This document shows, one piece after another, positions 32,253 to 44,006 of a stretch of 64,000 nt of DNA. Position 1 is the first letter of the stretch. Each line of letters starts with the position of its first letter. Under the pieces are notes generated by a model that saw only the letters and a list, made by a program, of their open reading frames with translations, searched no databases and had not been told where the DNA came from. The stretch comes from Bretschneidera sinensis (lineage: Eukaryota > Streptophyta > Magnoliopsida > Brassicales > Akaniaceae): NCBI GenBank assembly GCA_023935145.1, contig CM043699.1:142916036-142980035 (forward strand), in the 5' to 3' direction. Both the position numbers and the translations under genes were made by a program.

Positions 32253-35200
32253 TGTAATACCCGTATTTTCAAAGTAAGGGTAAAGAAGTACTTTAATAAA
32301 TATAATAAAGAGTTAAAATAATATAGATATTTTGACATGCGAAAAGTCAAATTTTTATAAAAATAAAAAAAATCTGAGACGTGGACGTCTAGAAAAGAAA
32401 TGAAAAAAAAAATTGGACGTGAAACGTCCAGAGCCCAGAAAAAGGAAGAAAAAAAAAGTTTTTTTTTTTAATATATATAGGATACATGGCAGCAGATGGC
32501 AGCACCTGCTTCCAAGTGTAACAAATGAGGCTGCATGCCTTCCAACAAAGAGAATTCGTGGAACACTTTGGGGGGAGGCTGCAAACACATTTTTTTTTTT
32601 TTTAAGTTTTGTGTGTGTGTGTGTGTCTCTATATATATATATATATTAAGTAAAAATAATTTTTCAATTACAAATTTCGTTTAGTTTTCTACAAATCACT
32701 TTATTTCTTTAAATACTTGGGGATCCAAATAAAAGTTGAAAGAGTAAAACTTTGAAGGAGTTTACTGCGAAATTTCATAGAGAGTCATGAATAGCTATCA
32801 AAAAAGAATAAGGTAATAACATAGTGTTTATTTTTGAATTTTTAGCATTCATGAAATTTCCCTGAATTCAAAGTAGGAATTTTCAAAGGGTGTGGTTCAT
32901 GAAGAAATGAAGAAATAATTAGTAAATGAATACAAATATTTTGTCAGGTGTTGGCGGTCAACAACAGGGAAAAATTTCGGAGAAGAATGGGAAAGGCAAG
33001 AAGGTGATCCACAGGTAGATTTAAGGGCTATGTGGTGAGTTGGATTTACTTTAAGTAATCTAAATAAAAATGAAAAAAAAATATAGTGATAATATTAAAA
33101 TAAATTATTAGTTTATGTTTTGGTGATAGACAAAGATTTGGTTGATAGATAGAATACGAATTTTGGACACGTAGAAAAATTATTAGGGGATAAATAATAT
33201 TTTTGGAATAATAAGTTGATTTAATAATAAAAGCGATAAGTGGAATTCTTGATGAGCTATGGTTGATGTTTTGATATGAATTATGAGAAGATAAAATTTA
33301 GTGGATCTTGACAAGCTTTGATAGATGATTTGATGTAATCTAGGATGAAATTTAGTGGATCTTAACAAGCTTTAATGGATGATTTGATGTGATTTGGGAT
33401 GAGAGGAATTTAGTGGATTTTTTTTTATAATTTTAGAAAAATCATGATAGCCAATTTAAATATTTCGAATTCATGTGGTTTTTATATTATTATTCATATA
33501 CATATTTCATATCATTGTTCATATGCATATGCATTAAATAAGAGGACCGAAAGAACTAGGAAGGGGCCGGTCTTTTTGAAAAATCGTGATAGCCGATATA
33601 TGCTGATGAGGACACGACTAACAAATGGGAGGCGGATCCTATTCAAGTTCCAATTGGTCCAGTTACAAGGGCTCGAGCTAAATGGTTCAAGAAAACTCTC
33701 AATGGGCTTATTCAACACATTTAGGCTAAGAACCATCTTTAGGGCCCAAGGATGATGCTATACGTGATCCACAAGGATGGGTTTCCATGCTCCAAGGGAA
33801 CTTCCACCTTGGAATTTTGGGAGGTTCCAACAACCAGATTTAAAATGATCATATCTTCTTGCACGCATCTCCAAATGGGTTGAAACTTGTTGGAGTGGAA
33901 AGATGACATCTTGAACTTCAATTTAGACATAAGAAAGTTTCAAAAAGGATATCTTTTGGGCCTGTTATGATGGGCCTAAATCCATTAGGTTGTTGCATCC
34001 GAATCTTCTTCCAATTTGGGCTTGCACCTTGCACATTTTCTTAATTGTTTCCTTCTGAATTTAATTGTTGCATTATAAGGCTTGCATGCCAAGTTAGATA
34101 CTTTCCTTATTTGGATTTTAAGTTACCAGAATTCTATTTAGGTTTATTTCCTATTTCGTAGATTCCTATTCCTACCAGAATTCTGTTTAGGTTTATTTCC
34201 TATTTCTTAGTTTTCCTTTTTCTAATTGGTTACGAATTCTCATGTATTTAAATAGTCATTGGCTTTTGGAATAAGACAATTCAAATTTGAGTAATACTTT
34301 TGGTGAGAAATTTCTCTGTGGTTCTTTTAGAACTTCTGAACTTATCGGAGTTTCCGTGATGTTCATCTTCGACTTACCAATCAATCCTTCCATAATTGAA
34401 TGCGGTGTCTTCATTATACCAAGGTTCTTGCTTCAATATAAGCAACGGGTCGCGGTCTCACATAAATCTGCTTCTAGACGATCTTGGAAGTCTTCTTCAT
34501 CCATCAATTTCTTAGTTCTTGGCGTGGATCATATCATATGCTGGAAATAAAAAAGACATGTTGGAAATGAATCCGTGACAGCCGGGATAAGCTATAAAGA
34601 AAAGAACTGGGAGGGGGTCGGTCAAAGATAATAAAAACATGTTGACATGTGGGAAGACATTCCCATAATAATAATTCATGCATTGCATCTATTTTAATTA
34701 TTTCTTGCATTATTGAAATATGGATGTGTGGTGTGTCATTGTGAATTTTATTTATAGTTGAATGAGTCTCACAGAGAGAAAGTTATGGTGATAAGAACCA
34801 TCTAAATAGTATATTTTATGATGTGAACCTCATTACGAGGAAATTTTGAGATAATTGATGGGCTTAAGGTGAACCAATAAATAAGAAGAAGAGATTGATA
34901 GAGAATGAGATTTATGATTTTGTAGTGATAGTGGAATGCTAGTATCGAGTTGTATGAAATATAAATGATAAAAATATTGAAAGACTATTTATACAGATTG
35001 AGTACTTCTAGTAAATTTAATTCACTGAGCTTGTGAAGCTCATCTCTTATTGTGCAATGATTTCAGGTAGTAGACAGGACAAATAGTCTGGTGAGTTGAG
35101 ATTCAGATGAAATCATTTTCTATAAGTCATGTACGTGTCGACATCTTCAGATTAATGAGAAAATGAAACAAAAATTTATTTGTAAATATTCATGCGTTTT

Positions 35201-35300
35201 ACATTGTATCTAATGTTTAAAGATCAGATTGATGTAAGTCTCCTGTTGAGGGTTGATGATTGATGTAAAATTTTCTGTTGGTCTTATTTATTTTTATTGT
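32253..35300 (+). repeat. Ty3 3' LTR, 3'-truncated (unit 2)
   Basis: Starts TGTAATACCCG. It lacks the last ~100 bp: after TTTTTATTGT (35291-35300) the sequence continues as LTR B. The nested fragment is present at about 33605-34560. Confidence 0.8.
33605..34560 (+). mobile_element. Nested Ty3-derived fragment, unit 2
   Basis: Homolog of the unit 1 insert. The left edge reads GATATATGCTG then ATGAGG; near the right edge ATATCATATGCTGGAAATAA repeats the ATATGCTG. The polyprotein tail frame now has stops (QHI, stop, AKNHL, stop). Confidence 0.6.
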
Positions 35301-36877
35301 CTTTTAACTTGAAATTGGATTAAGTAAATGAAAAGTATCATGACCATAGGTATGAAACTCAAAATTGATAGGAAAAAGAAAGAGAGATAAAGAAAAGGAA
35401 ACTAGTAGTATTATATTCTTTTGATTTTGCTTGTTGTTACTTGATAAAATATAAATACTAATTATACATATATACTTCTTGGATTGTTATACTAAGTGTT
35501 ATATGCTTTAAGTGTGGTAGAAGAACGTAAGAAAGACAAGAAAAAAGCCCAAGAATAGCACTCGGTTTTATAAGGGTAAGTTTTATCTTACTCTTAGTAA
35601 GCATAGTGAATTAAATGGTTATGGAAATGAAATGATAATAATAAAAGAAGTTTGTATTGATCTATGAATGTATAAGGAAACAATGATATAAATGTCTTAT
35701 TGTATATTTAATTTTTATGGATAGAATTATTGTGATGTTTATGTTTGAAAGCTGTGGTATTGTGAATGCATTGCATTGAGATAAATTATAAAGACACTAT
35801 GGAAATGGTAGGACCCCATGTACGATAGGTTGATACTTAGGTGAAGGGGATCCAAAGATGATATTGGAAACGGTAATACTCCGCCTAGGATAGGTTGATA
35901 CCTAAGTGAAGAGGATTCGAGGATATGAGATGAGAAATGTATGGGGAGATGTCCCCGTTATTATATGATGAGCTCAATGAGGGGTAGTGAAATGAAATGA
36001 GTAAAGAAATACGAAATGAAATAAGTATAGAAATGATTATTCATTGCATTGCATCTCATTACGTACATTTATTTCATACATACTGGACATGTGTTGAGAT
36101 TGGCCCATGAAGGGCATGAGTTGTAATTGGCCCATGAGGGCCATGTGACGAGAATAACCCGGTGAAGAGTATTGAGATATCAATTGTTGTGGGTTGAAAA
36201 TTATCAGAATGAATGTGGATCATAAATGTTTGATTTTATGTTGTATGTGTGAATTAAGATTTGGATTATGAGTTATGTAAGTTTAAAATACTAGTATCGT
36301 TTGAAATGATGATTATTTCTTTTTGATGATAAGAATCAAGAAAATTACACCAAAAGTTTTTATCTAAAAGTCGTACTATAATTATGATTACAATAAGGGC
36401 CTACATTATAAGATCCATAATTAACGAATTATTTTTCAAAACGATTACTCTTAGTAATGTGCTTCTCACTAAGCTTTTTAGCTCAACTTTTTATTTTTAC
36501 TAACATTTTTCAGGAACGCATAAAAAAATTTCTAGTTAAAATCAGTAGGAGTCCTCATCAAAGGCATCCTAATCTTTTGATCCTTTTTGAAAGTTCAAGT
36601 TTTTGTAATAGCCTAATATTTGTAAAAATATTCAATTTAGATGTATTTGAGAAAAACTTTTCTTCATATCGATGCCCTTTGTAAAACTTCAAGAGTCGGT
36701 TTGTAATAGTGAAAAGTTTCATATATGTAAAGATGTGTATTTTTACAGTTTTGCAATGATTAAAAGATTGTTGTTTGATTTGTAAATTTTTTATGGTTGT
36801 ACCTTGAGTCAAGATACTCAATGCTGAAAGGTAATGAATCTGTTCAGAGTAGGATCCACTTGGGATGGATCGTTACA
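35301..36877 (+). mobile_element. LTR B right part (unit 2)
   Basis: Matches 25704-27280 of unit 1, ends GGATCGTTACA and is followed by ATATC. About 760 bp of LTR B adjoining the Ty3 3' LTR is missing, as in units 3 and 4. Confidence 0.75.
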
Positions 36878-36882
36878 ATATC

Positions 36883-37222
36883 ATAAAGCCAATTATTCTC
36901 ATTCACTTAATAATTAACTCGTTTAATTTGGACAAAAAAGATATTCTAATTAATATTGTTTGGAAAAATTACGTAGTCATCAATATTTTATCATTGGTTT
37001 CCTTATTTAAATTTTTGTATCAATGCTAATAAAATAATTGGAGATTCTCATGTAGGTTCTACAATGCCTCAATGCCATATTTTCAGGTAAACCAATACAT
37101 TCAATGATAAAAAAAATATTAATATTTGGTGGCAAAAAAGAAAACACAATCGAGTGTATAAGTTTTACCATTAAATGTATTATTTTATTGGAAAATGTAA
37201 CAATGAAGCAGTGTCACGGTAG
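36883..37222. other. Orphan SPH upstream stub (unit 3)
   Basis: Matches 45589-45931 of unit 4 and ends GTGTCACGGTAGT inside what would be the MITE target duplication. Confidence 0.8.
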
Positions 37223-37876
37223 TCTGGCTTCTCTTCATGCAAGTTTCGTTTGTTACTTGATCTTGTTCTCTTGCTAGTGAAATAAAAATGTTGTAGCTAG
37301 AAACCTTCCTACATACTTTAAGAATGCTGCCAGAACTTCTCAGTCAGCATCTTTCACTTGCGACTGAATGCTTGATTCAAAGGATCAAGATTGTATAAGC
37401 TGTGAAACACACATGTGGACTGTCAAATCTAAGAAGGGAATTAGAGATGAATCCAAGTCTTTATAGATGTTGAGATCTTTAGCTCTGGGGATGGGAAAAC
37501 ACGAGATGGAAAGAGAATGAATCTGCTTCTTCTCTGTCCAAACAGAAATTGCAAACCCAAAATAATGAAAGCAAAAACAAAATCCATGGAAGGCTGATTA
37601 GCTAACTACTACTACATAATGGAAATGCTAATTGCATATAAAATGAATACAAACACTCTGAAGTTCCTCTTGCAAGAGGATTTATAGATTTTCTCCATAA
37701 GTTTCTCCGATTTTTTCTTCAAAATCTCTCCTCCAATTTGATGTCTCTGATTCGTACAGCCTGAGAGAGAGGGAAGGAGAGGGTTGTGGATTTGATTGTA
37801 ATCAATCATTTTTCTCTTACCAGCATTATCAATTTAAATTCCAAAAAAGTTCACTTCATGTAGCATATACTATATC
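37223..37876. other. GRIM-19 3' UTR remnant and flank (unit 3)
   Basis: Exon-less copy of the flank seen at 48384-49036, ending in ATATC at 37872-37876. No coding. Confidence 0.65.
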
Positions 37877-38578
37877 TGTAAAGTCAGGTTTTATTTTGTT
37901 TTAATATGATACATGTATGTGTCAGTATTGGAATTTAACTTTTGTATTATAGTATATTGGATCTATTATCGGAAGAAATAACTTTAAAAATTAAAATAAA
38001 GGAGTGTAATTGTATGAAGTTAAGTTTGAATTATGGAGTTTTGGTTAGAAATAAAACTCTTGGGCCTTAGTAGTATTAGCTAGGAAAAGAGAGGAAAGTA
38101 CTTGTAAATGATTAAAAGAAAAAGATGAGGGGTAAAAGGGTAAAGGCACAAGAGTTGTGGGGAGTATATAAGGGTTAAAGACTTAAAAATCTTTCATTTC
38201 GGGCAGAAAGGTGAGAGGGAGAGAACCGGATTTTTTCTAGCTTTTCTAGAAGTCCTTCCTTTTACAAACTTTGACCTAACATTTGCCCAACAATCCTTAA
38301 CCCTTTTGCCACCATAGTTGGAAGACAACCTACTGCCACCACCAGCTACCGTCCGTTCCAGGAGGAGGGCCACCATGAGTGGCATATGGTGACGCGTGAC
38401 CTGAACCCACGAGACAAGGGACAAGTTTTCCTCTTAGTTTTCTTGGCTTTTTCTTCAAGAAGTTAACGTAGTCTTGAATTCTAACATTTTCTAAGTTAAA
38501 CTAGGCTTCTTAAAGTTAATGTTTGGGTTTTGTTTGAGATAATTTGAGCTTAAATTTTTTAAGTTTGAGCTATGGAAA
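37877..38578 (+). mobile_element. LTR B left part, complete start (unit 3)
   Basis: TGTAAAGTCAGG directly after ATATC marks the true 5' edge of LTR B. It runs to GGAAA (38574-38578), where the Ty3 element is inserted. A TATA box (TATATAAG, 38165-38172) lies about 290 bp in, fitting an LTR promoter. Confidence 0.75.
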
Positions 38579-39122
38579 TGTAATACCCGAATTTGTAAAG
38601 TAAGTACTTTAATAAATATGACAAAGAGTTAAAATAATAAAGATATTTTGAAATGCAAAAAAGTCAAATTTTCATATAAGAAAATTATGCGACGTGGACA
38701 TATAGAAAAGAAATAAAAAAAATGGACATGAAACGTCCAGAGCCCAGAAGGAAGAAGAAGGCAAAAAAAAGTTTTTTTAAAAGACACATGGTAGCAAGTG
38801 GCAGGACCTGCTGCCCCACTTGCTACCAAGTGTAACAAAGGAGGCTGCATGCCCTCCAACAAAGAGGCTGCAGACACATTTCGTTTAGTTTTCTACAAAT
38901 CACTCTATTTCTTTAAACATTTGGGGATCCAAAAAAAATTTAAAGAGCAAAATTTTGAAGGGGTTTACTACAAAATTTCATAGAGTCACGAATAGCTATC
39001 AGAAAAGCAGAAGGTAATAATGAAGTGTTTATTTTTAAATTTTTAGCATTCATGAAATTTTCCCGAATTCAAAGTGGGAATTTTCAAAGGGTGTTGTTTA
39101 TGAAGAAATAATTAGAAATTGA
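38579..39122 (+). repeat. Ty3 5' LTR, truncated (unit 3)
   Basis: Starts TGTAATACCCG and matches the first part of the unit 1 5' LTR down to AATTAGAAATTGA, where a 28-bp filler follows. It lacks the (GT)n(AT)n tract. It holds a hairpin with 12-bp perfect arms (38790-38801, 38816-38827). Confidence 0.8.
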
Positions 39123-39150
39123 CAATTGGGAAATGAAATGAAATAACAAT
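39123..39150. other. 28-bp filler at internal deletion of Ty3 element
   Basis: This stretch belongs to neither flank. Its two halves look copied from nearby: AATTGGGAAATG also occurs at 39210-39221 and AATGAAATAAC at 39182-39192. Identical filler is present at 50286-50313 and 61382-61409. Confidence 0.7.
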
Positions 39151-40835
39151 TGCAAAGTTCTCTAAGTGTGAGTGTTGGCTGAATGAAATAACTTTCTTGG
39201 AACATGGAAAATTGGGAAATGGCATAATAGTTGGTCCACAAAAGGTAGATGTAATGTTAAGTTGGGAGAGACCAACTAATGTGACTGAAATTAGAATCTT
39301 CTTGGGGTTAGTTGGTTATTATAGAAGATTCTTTTAAAAATTTTCAATTATTGTAATACTGTTGAATAAGACTAACCAAGATAGAGGTGAGATTTGTATG
39401 GTGAGGGAAGTGTGAGAAAAAAATTCCAATTACTAAAGTAGAAGTTGATTACAACTCCAGTATTGGTGTTTCCTTATGGTTATGAAGGATTTCTGGTGAT
39501 AACTTATGCGTTGAGTAAAAAGTCTACAAGAAGGTTAACTACTATAGGGAGTCTTGATGTGAAATTGATAATAGATTTAAAAGAGATGAGAATGAAATTG
39601 AATATAAGTGATAGGAGATCATGATTAACGAATATGGTTGTACAATCATCCATAGTAAATGTTTCAAAGATACAATGTAGAGATGATGAGATAGAAAAGA
39701 TTAAGCATTGAGTGCTTACTAGAAAGCAATATGAGTTCAAAAATTTGAAATGAGGGTATTCTGGGTACTGGAATATGGATTTGTGTTCCCAATAATGCGA
39801 AGTTGAGAAAGGAGATAATGAGAGAGGCACATGATGATATAGATTCGATGCAATCAAGTAATAATAAGATATATAGAGGATTAAAACAGAAATTCTGATA
39901 GTCAGGATTGAAGTAGGTTGTAGCTGAAATTGTGAGGTGGTATGGAGCACCATTAAGCATATTGTCAAATAAAGATGTTAGATTTACATATTGATTTTGG
40001 AGAGGCTTTCAGAAAGCCACGGGTACACAGTTACAATTTAATATAATTTTTTTATGCTCAGATGGAAAGGATTATTAGAGTACTAAAAGATATGTTAAGG
40101 GCAAGGTGATGAGTTTCTCAGTAAGTCAGGATGCTTACATGCCATCGATTGAAATTGCTTATAATAATCAGTATCAAACTAGTATTGTGATGGCACCGAT
40201 TGAGACAGTGTATGGAAAGAGGTGTAGTACTCTAGTATATTGGGAAGAAATGGGAAAAAGAAATATATCTGGTCCATCAATCATTGAGTTAATAGCTGAG
40301 AGGATCAAATTAGTTAGAGAGAACCGTAAAGCAGTACAGAGTATACCAAATAACTGTTAATAATAAAAGAATATCTCTTGAATTTCAAATAGGTGATTGG
40401 GTGTAATTAAAAATATCTCCATGAAAAAGTGTGTTGAGGATCAAAAAGAAAGAAAAGTTGAGTATGGGGTAAGTGGGACCCTATGAGGTTGTGAATAGCC
40501 TGGATTTGTCTCCAGAGATAAAGCAGTGACATTACTTGTTCCACGTTTCGCGTTTGCGGAAGGAATTACTTGATAAATCTCATAATATTTCTAACTAAGT
40601 TATAGCAATGCAGATAGATTGGACTTATGTACAAGTACTAGAGAGAATTTTAGATAGAAAGAACAAGTCTTGTATAATAAAATAAAATTCATTAGTTTAA
40701 GTTCTGTGGCGAAATAAGGATGTTAAAGAGATTACGTGAAAGTGTGAAACAATTATGAAGAAATATTATCCACATTTGTTTTTGGAGTAAAGTAAGCAAA
40801 TTTCGGGGACAAAATTTTTATAAGGTGGGTAGAAT
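39151..40835 (+). pseudogene. Ty3 RT C-terminus, RNase H, integrase remnants (unit 3)
   Basis: Begins in reverse transcriptase ([19 protein letters not shown], then [20 protein letters not shown]), continues through RNase H traces and the integrase block open at 40106-40360, and reaches the polypurine region before 40836. The same integrase-core deletion as in the other units is present. Confidence 0.8.
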
Positions 40836-41187
40836 TGTAATACCCGTATTTTCAAAGTAAGGGTAAAGAAGTACTTTAATAAATATAATAAAGAGTTAAA
40901 ATAATATAGATATTTTGACATGCGAAAAGTCAAATTTTTATAAAAATAAAAAAAAATCTGAGACGTGGACGTCTAGAAAAGAAATGAAAAAAAAAATTGG
41001 ACGTGAAACGTCCAGAGCCCAGAAAAAGGAAGAAAAAAAAAGTTTTTTTTTGAATATATATAGGATACATGGCAGCAGATGGCAGCACCTGCTTCCAAGT
41101 GTAACAAATGAGGCTGCATGCCTTCCAACAAAGAGAATTCGTGGAACACTTTGGGGGGAGGTTGCAAACACATTTTTTTTTTTTAAG

Positions 41188-41254
<67 letters not shown>

Positions 41255-42210
41255 GTAAAAATAATTTTTCAATTACAAATTTCGTTTAGTTTTCTACAAA
41301 TCACTTTATTTCTTTAAATACTTGGGGATCCAACTAAAAGTTGAAAGAGTAAAATTTTGAAGGAGTTTACTGCGAAATTTCATAGAGAGTCATGAATAGC
41401 TATCAAAAAAGAATAAGGTAATAACATAGTGTTTATTTTTGAATTTTTAGCATTCATGAAATTTCCCTGAATTCAAAGTAGGAATTTTCAAAGGGTGTGG
41501 TTCATGAAGAAATGAAGAAATAATTAGTAAATGAATACAAATATTTTGTCAGGTGTTGGCGGTCAACCACAGGGAAAAATTTCGGAGAAGAATGGGAAAG
41601 GCAAGAAGGTGATCCACAGGTAGATTTAAGGGCTATGTGGTGAGTTGGATTTACTTTAAGTAATCTAAATAAAAATGAAAAAAAAATATAGTGATAATAT
41701 TAAAATAAATTATTAGTTTATGTTTTGGTGATAGACAAAGATTTGGTTGATAGATAGAATACGAATTTTGGACACGTAGAAAAATTATTAGGGGATAAAT
41801 AATATTTTTGGAATAATAAGTTGATTTAATAATAAAAGCGATAAGTGGAATTCTTGATGAGCTATGGTTGATGTTTTGATATGAATTATGAGAAGATAAA
41901 ATTTAGTGGATCTTGACAAGCTTTGATAGATGATTTGATGTAATCTAGGATGAAATTTAGTGGATCTTAACAAGCTTTAATGGATGATTTGATGTGATTT
42001 GGGATGAGAGGAATTTAGTGGATTTTTTTTTATAATTTTAGAAAAATCATGATAGCCAATTTAAATATTTCGAATTCATGTGGTTTTTATATTATTATTC
42101 ATATACATATTTCATATCATTGTTCATATGCATATGCATTAAATAAGAGGACCGAAAGAACTAGGAAGGGGCCGGTCATTTTGAAAAATCGTGATAGCCG
42201 ATATATGCTG

Positions 42211-43266
42211 ATGAGGACACGACTAACAAATGGGAGGCGGATCCTATTCAAGTTCCAATTGGTCTAGTTACAAGGGCTCGAGCTAAATGGTTCAAGAAAA
42301 CTCTCAATGGGCTTATTCCACACATTTAGGCTAAGAACCATCTTTAGGGCCCAAGGATGATGCTATACGTGATCCACAAGGATGGGTTTCCATGCTCCAA
42401 GGGAACTTCCACCTTGGAATTTTGGGAGGTTCCAACAACCAGATTTAAAATGATCATATCTTCTTGCACGCATCTCCAAATGGGTTGAAACTTGTTGGAG
42501 TGGAAAGATGACATCTTGAACTTCAATTTAGACATAAGAAAGTTTCAAAAAGGATATCTTTTGGGCCTGTTATGATGGGCCTAAATCCATTAGGTTGTTG
42601 CATCCGAATCTTCTTCTAATTTGGGCTTGCACCTTGCACATTTTCTTAATTGTTTCCTTCTGAATTTAATTGTTGCATTATAAGGCTTGCATGCCAAGTT
42701 AGATACTTTCCTTATTTGGATTTTTTGCACCTTGCACATTTTCTTAATTGTTTACTTCTGAATTTAATTGTTGCATTATAAGGCTTGCATGCCAAGTTAG
42801 ATACTTTCCTTATTTGGATTTTAAGTTACCAGAATTCTATTTAGGTTTATTTCCTATTTCGTAGATTCCTATTCCTACCAGAATTCTGTTTAGGTTTATT
42901 TCCTATTTCTTAGTTTTCCTTTTTCTAATTGGTTACGAATTCTCATGTATTTAAATAGCCATTGGCTTTTGGAATAAGACAATTCAAATTTGAGTCATAC
43001 TTTTGGTGAGAAATTTCTCTGTGGTTCTTTTAGAACTTCTGAACTTATCGGAGTTTCCGCCGTGATGTTCATCTTCGACTTATCAATCAATCCTTCCATA
43101 ATTGAATGCGGTGTCTTCATTATACCAAGGTTCTTGCTTCAATATAAGCAACGGGTCGCGGTCTCACATAAATCTGCTTCTAGACGATCTTGGAAGTCTT
43201 CTTGATCCATCAATTTCTTAGTTCTTGGCGTGGATCATATCATATGCTTGAAATAAAAGAGACATG
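42211..43266 (+). mobile_element. Nested Ty3-derived fragment, unit 3
   Basis: As in unit 2, with stops in the polyprotein tail, plus the tandem duplication at 42627-42822 that makes this copy longer. Confidence 0.6.
42627..42822. repeat. 98-bp tandem duplication inside nested fragment
   Basis: The segment from TTGCACCTTGCACATTTTCT to CTTATTTGGATTTT is present twice, starting at 42627 and 42725. Units 1, 2 and 4 have it once. The copies differ by one base (TTTCCTTC versus TTTACTTC). Confidence 0.9.
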
Positions 43267-44006
43267 TTGGAAATGAATCCGTGACAGCCAGGATAAGCTA
43301 TAAAGAAAAGAACTGGGAGGGGGTCGGTCAAAGATAATAAAAACATGTTGACATGTGGGGAGACATTCCCATAATAATAATTCATGCATTGCATCTATTT
43401 TAATTATTTCTTGCATTATTGAAATATGGATGTGTGGTGTGTCATTGTGAATTTTATTTATAGTTGAATGAGTCTCACAGAGAGAAAGTTATGGTGATAA
43501 GAACCATCTAAATAGTATATTTTATGATGTGAACCTCATTACGAGGAAATTTTGAGATAATTGATGGGCTTATGGTGAACCAATAAATAAGAAGAAGAGA
43601 TTGATAGAGAATGAGATTTATGATTTTGTAGTGATAGTGGAATGCTAGTATCGAGTTGTATGAAATATAAATGATAAAAATATTGAAAGACTATTTATAC
43701 AGATTGAGTACTTCTAGTAAATTTAATTCACTGAGCTTGTGAAGCTCATCTCTTATTGTGCAATGATTTCAGGTAGTAGACAGGACAAATAGTTTGGTGA
43801 GTTGAGATTCAGACGAAATCATTTTCTATAAGTCATGTACGTGTCGACATCTTCAGATTAATGAGAAAATGAAACAAAAATTTATTTGTAAATATTCATG
43901 CGTTTTACATTGTATCTAATGTTTAAAGATCAGATTGATGTAAGTCTCCTGTTGAGGGTTGATGATTGATGTAAAATTTTCTGTTGGTCTTATTTATTTT
44001 TATTGT

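Larger units (their letters stand above)
27286..36882 (+). repeat. Segmental duplication unit 2
   Basis: Follows the ATATC that closes unit 1 and ends at the ATATC at 36878-36882. The order is SPH upstream region, MITE, SPH (nonsense), foldback hairpin, GRIM-19 fragment, truncated LTR B, Ty3 integrase to 3' LTR, and the right end of LTR B. It is alignable throughout with units 1, 4 and 5. Confidence 0.9.
40836..44006 (+). repeat. Ty3 3' LTR, 3'-truncated (unit 3)
   Basis: Starts TGTAATACCCG and ends at the shared TTATTGT junction with LTR B. It includes the nested fragment (about 42211-43266) and a private 98-bp tandem duplication. Confidence 0.8.

Noticed and set aside
33444..33755. 103-codon frame in the Ty3 LTR and nested fragment (also 53251)
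   Set aside because: It joins LTR DNA to an out-of-frame reading of the nested polyprotein tail, whose real frame is the one with the TRARAK motif.
36457..36684. 75-codon plus-strand frame and its antisense partner in LTR B (also 45163, 56267)
   Set aside because: Lies within the 3' part of a solo LTR. It is conserved only because the units are recent copies, and unit 1 lacks it as an open frame.
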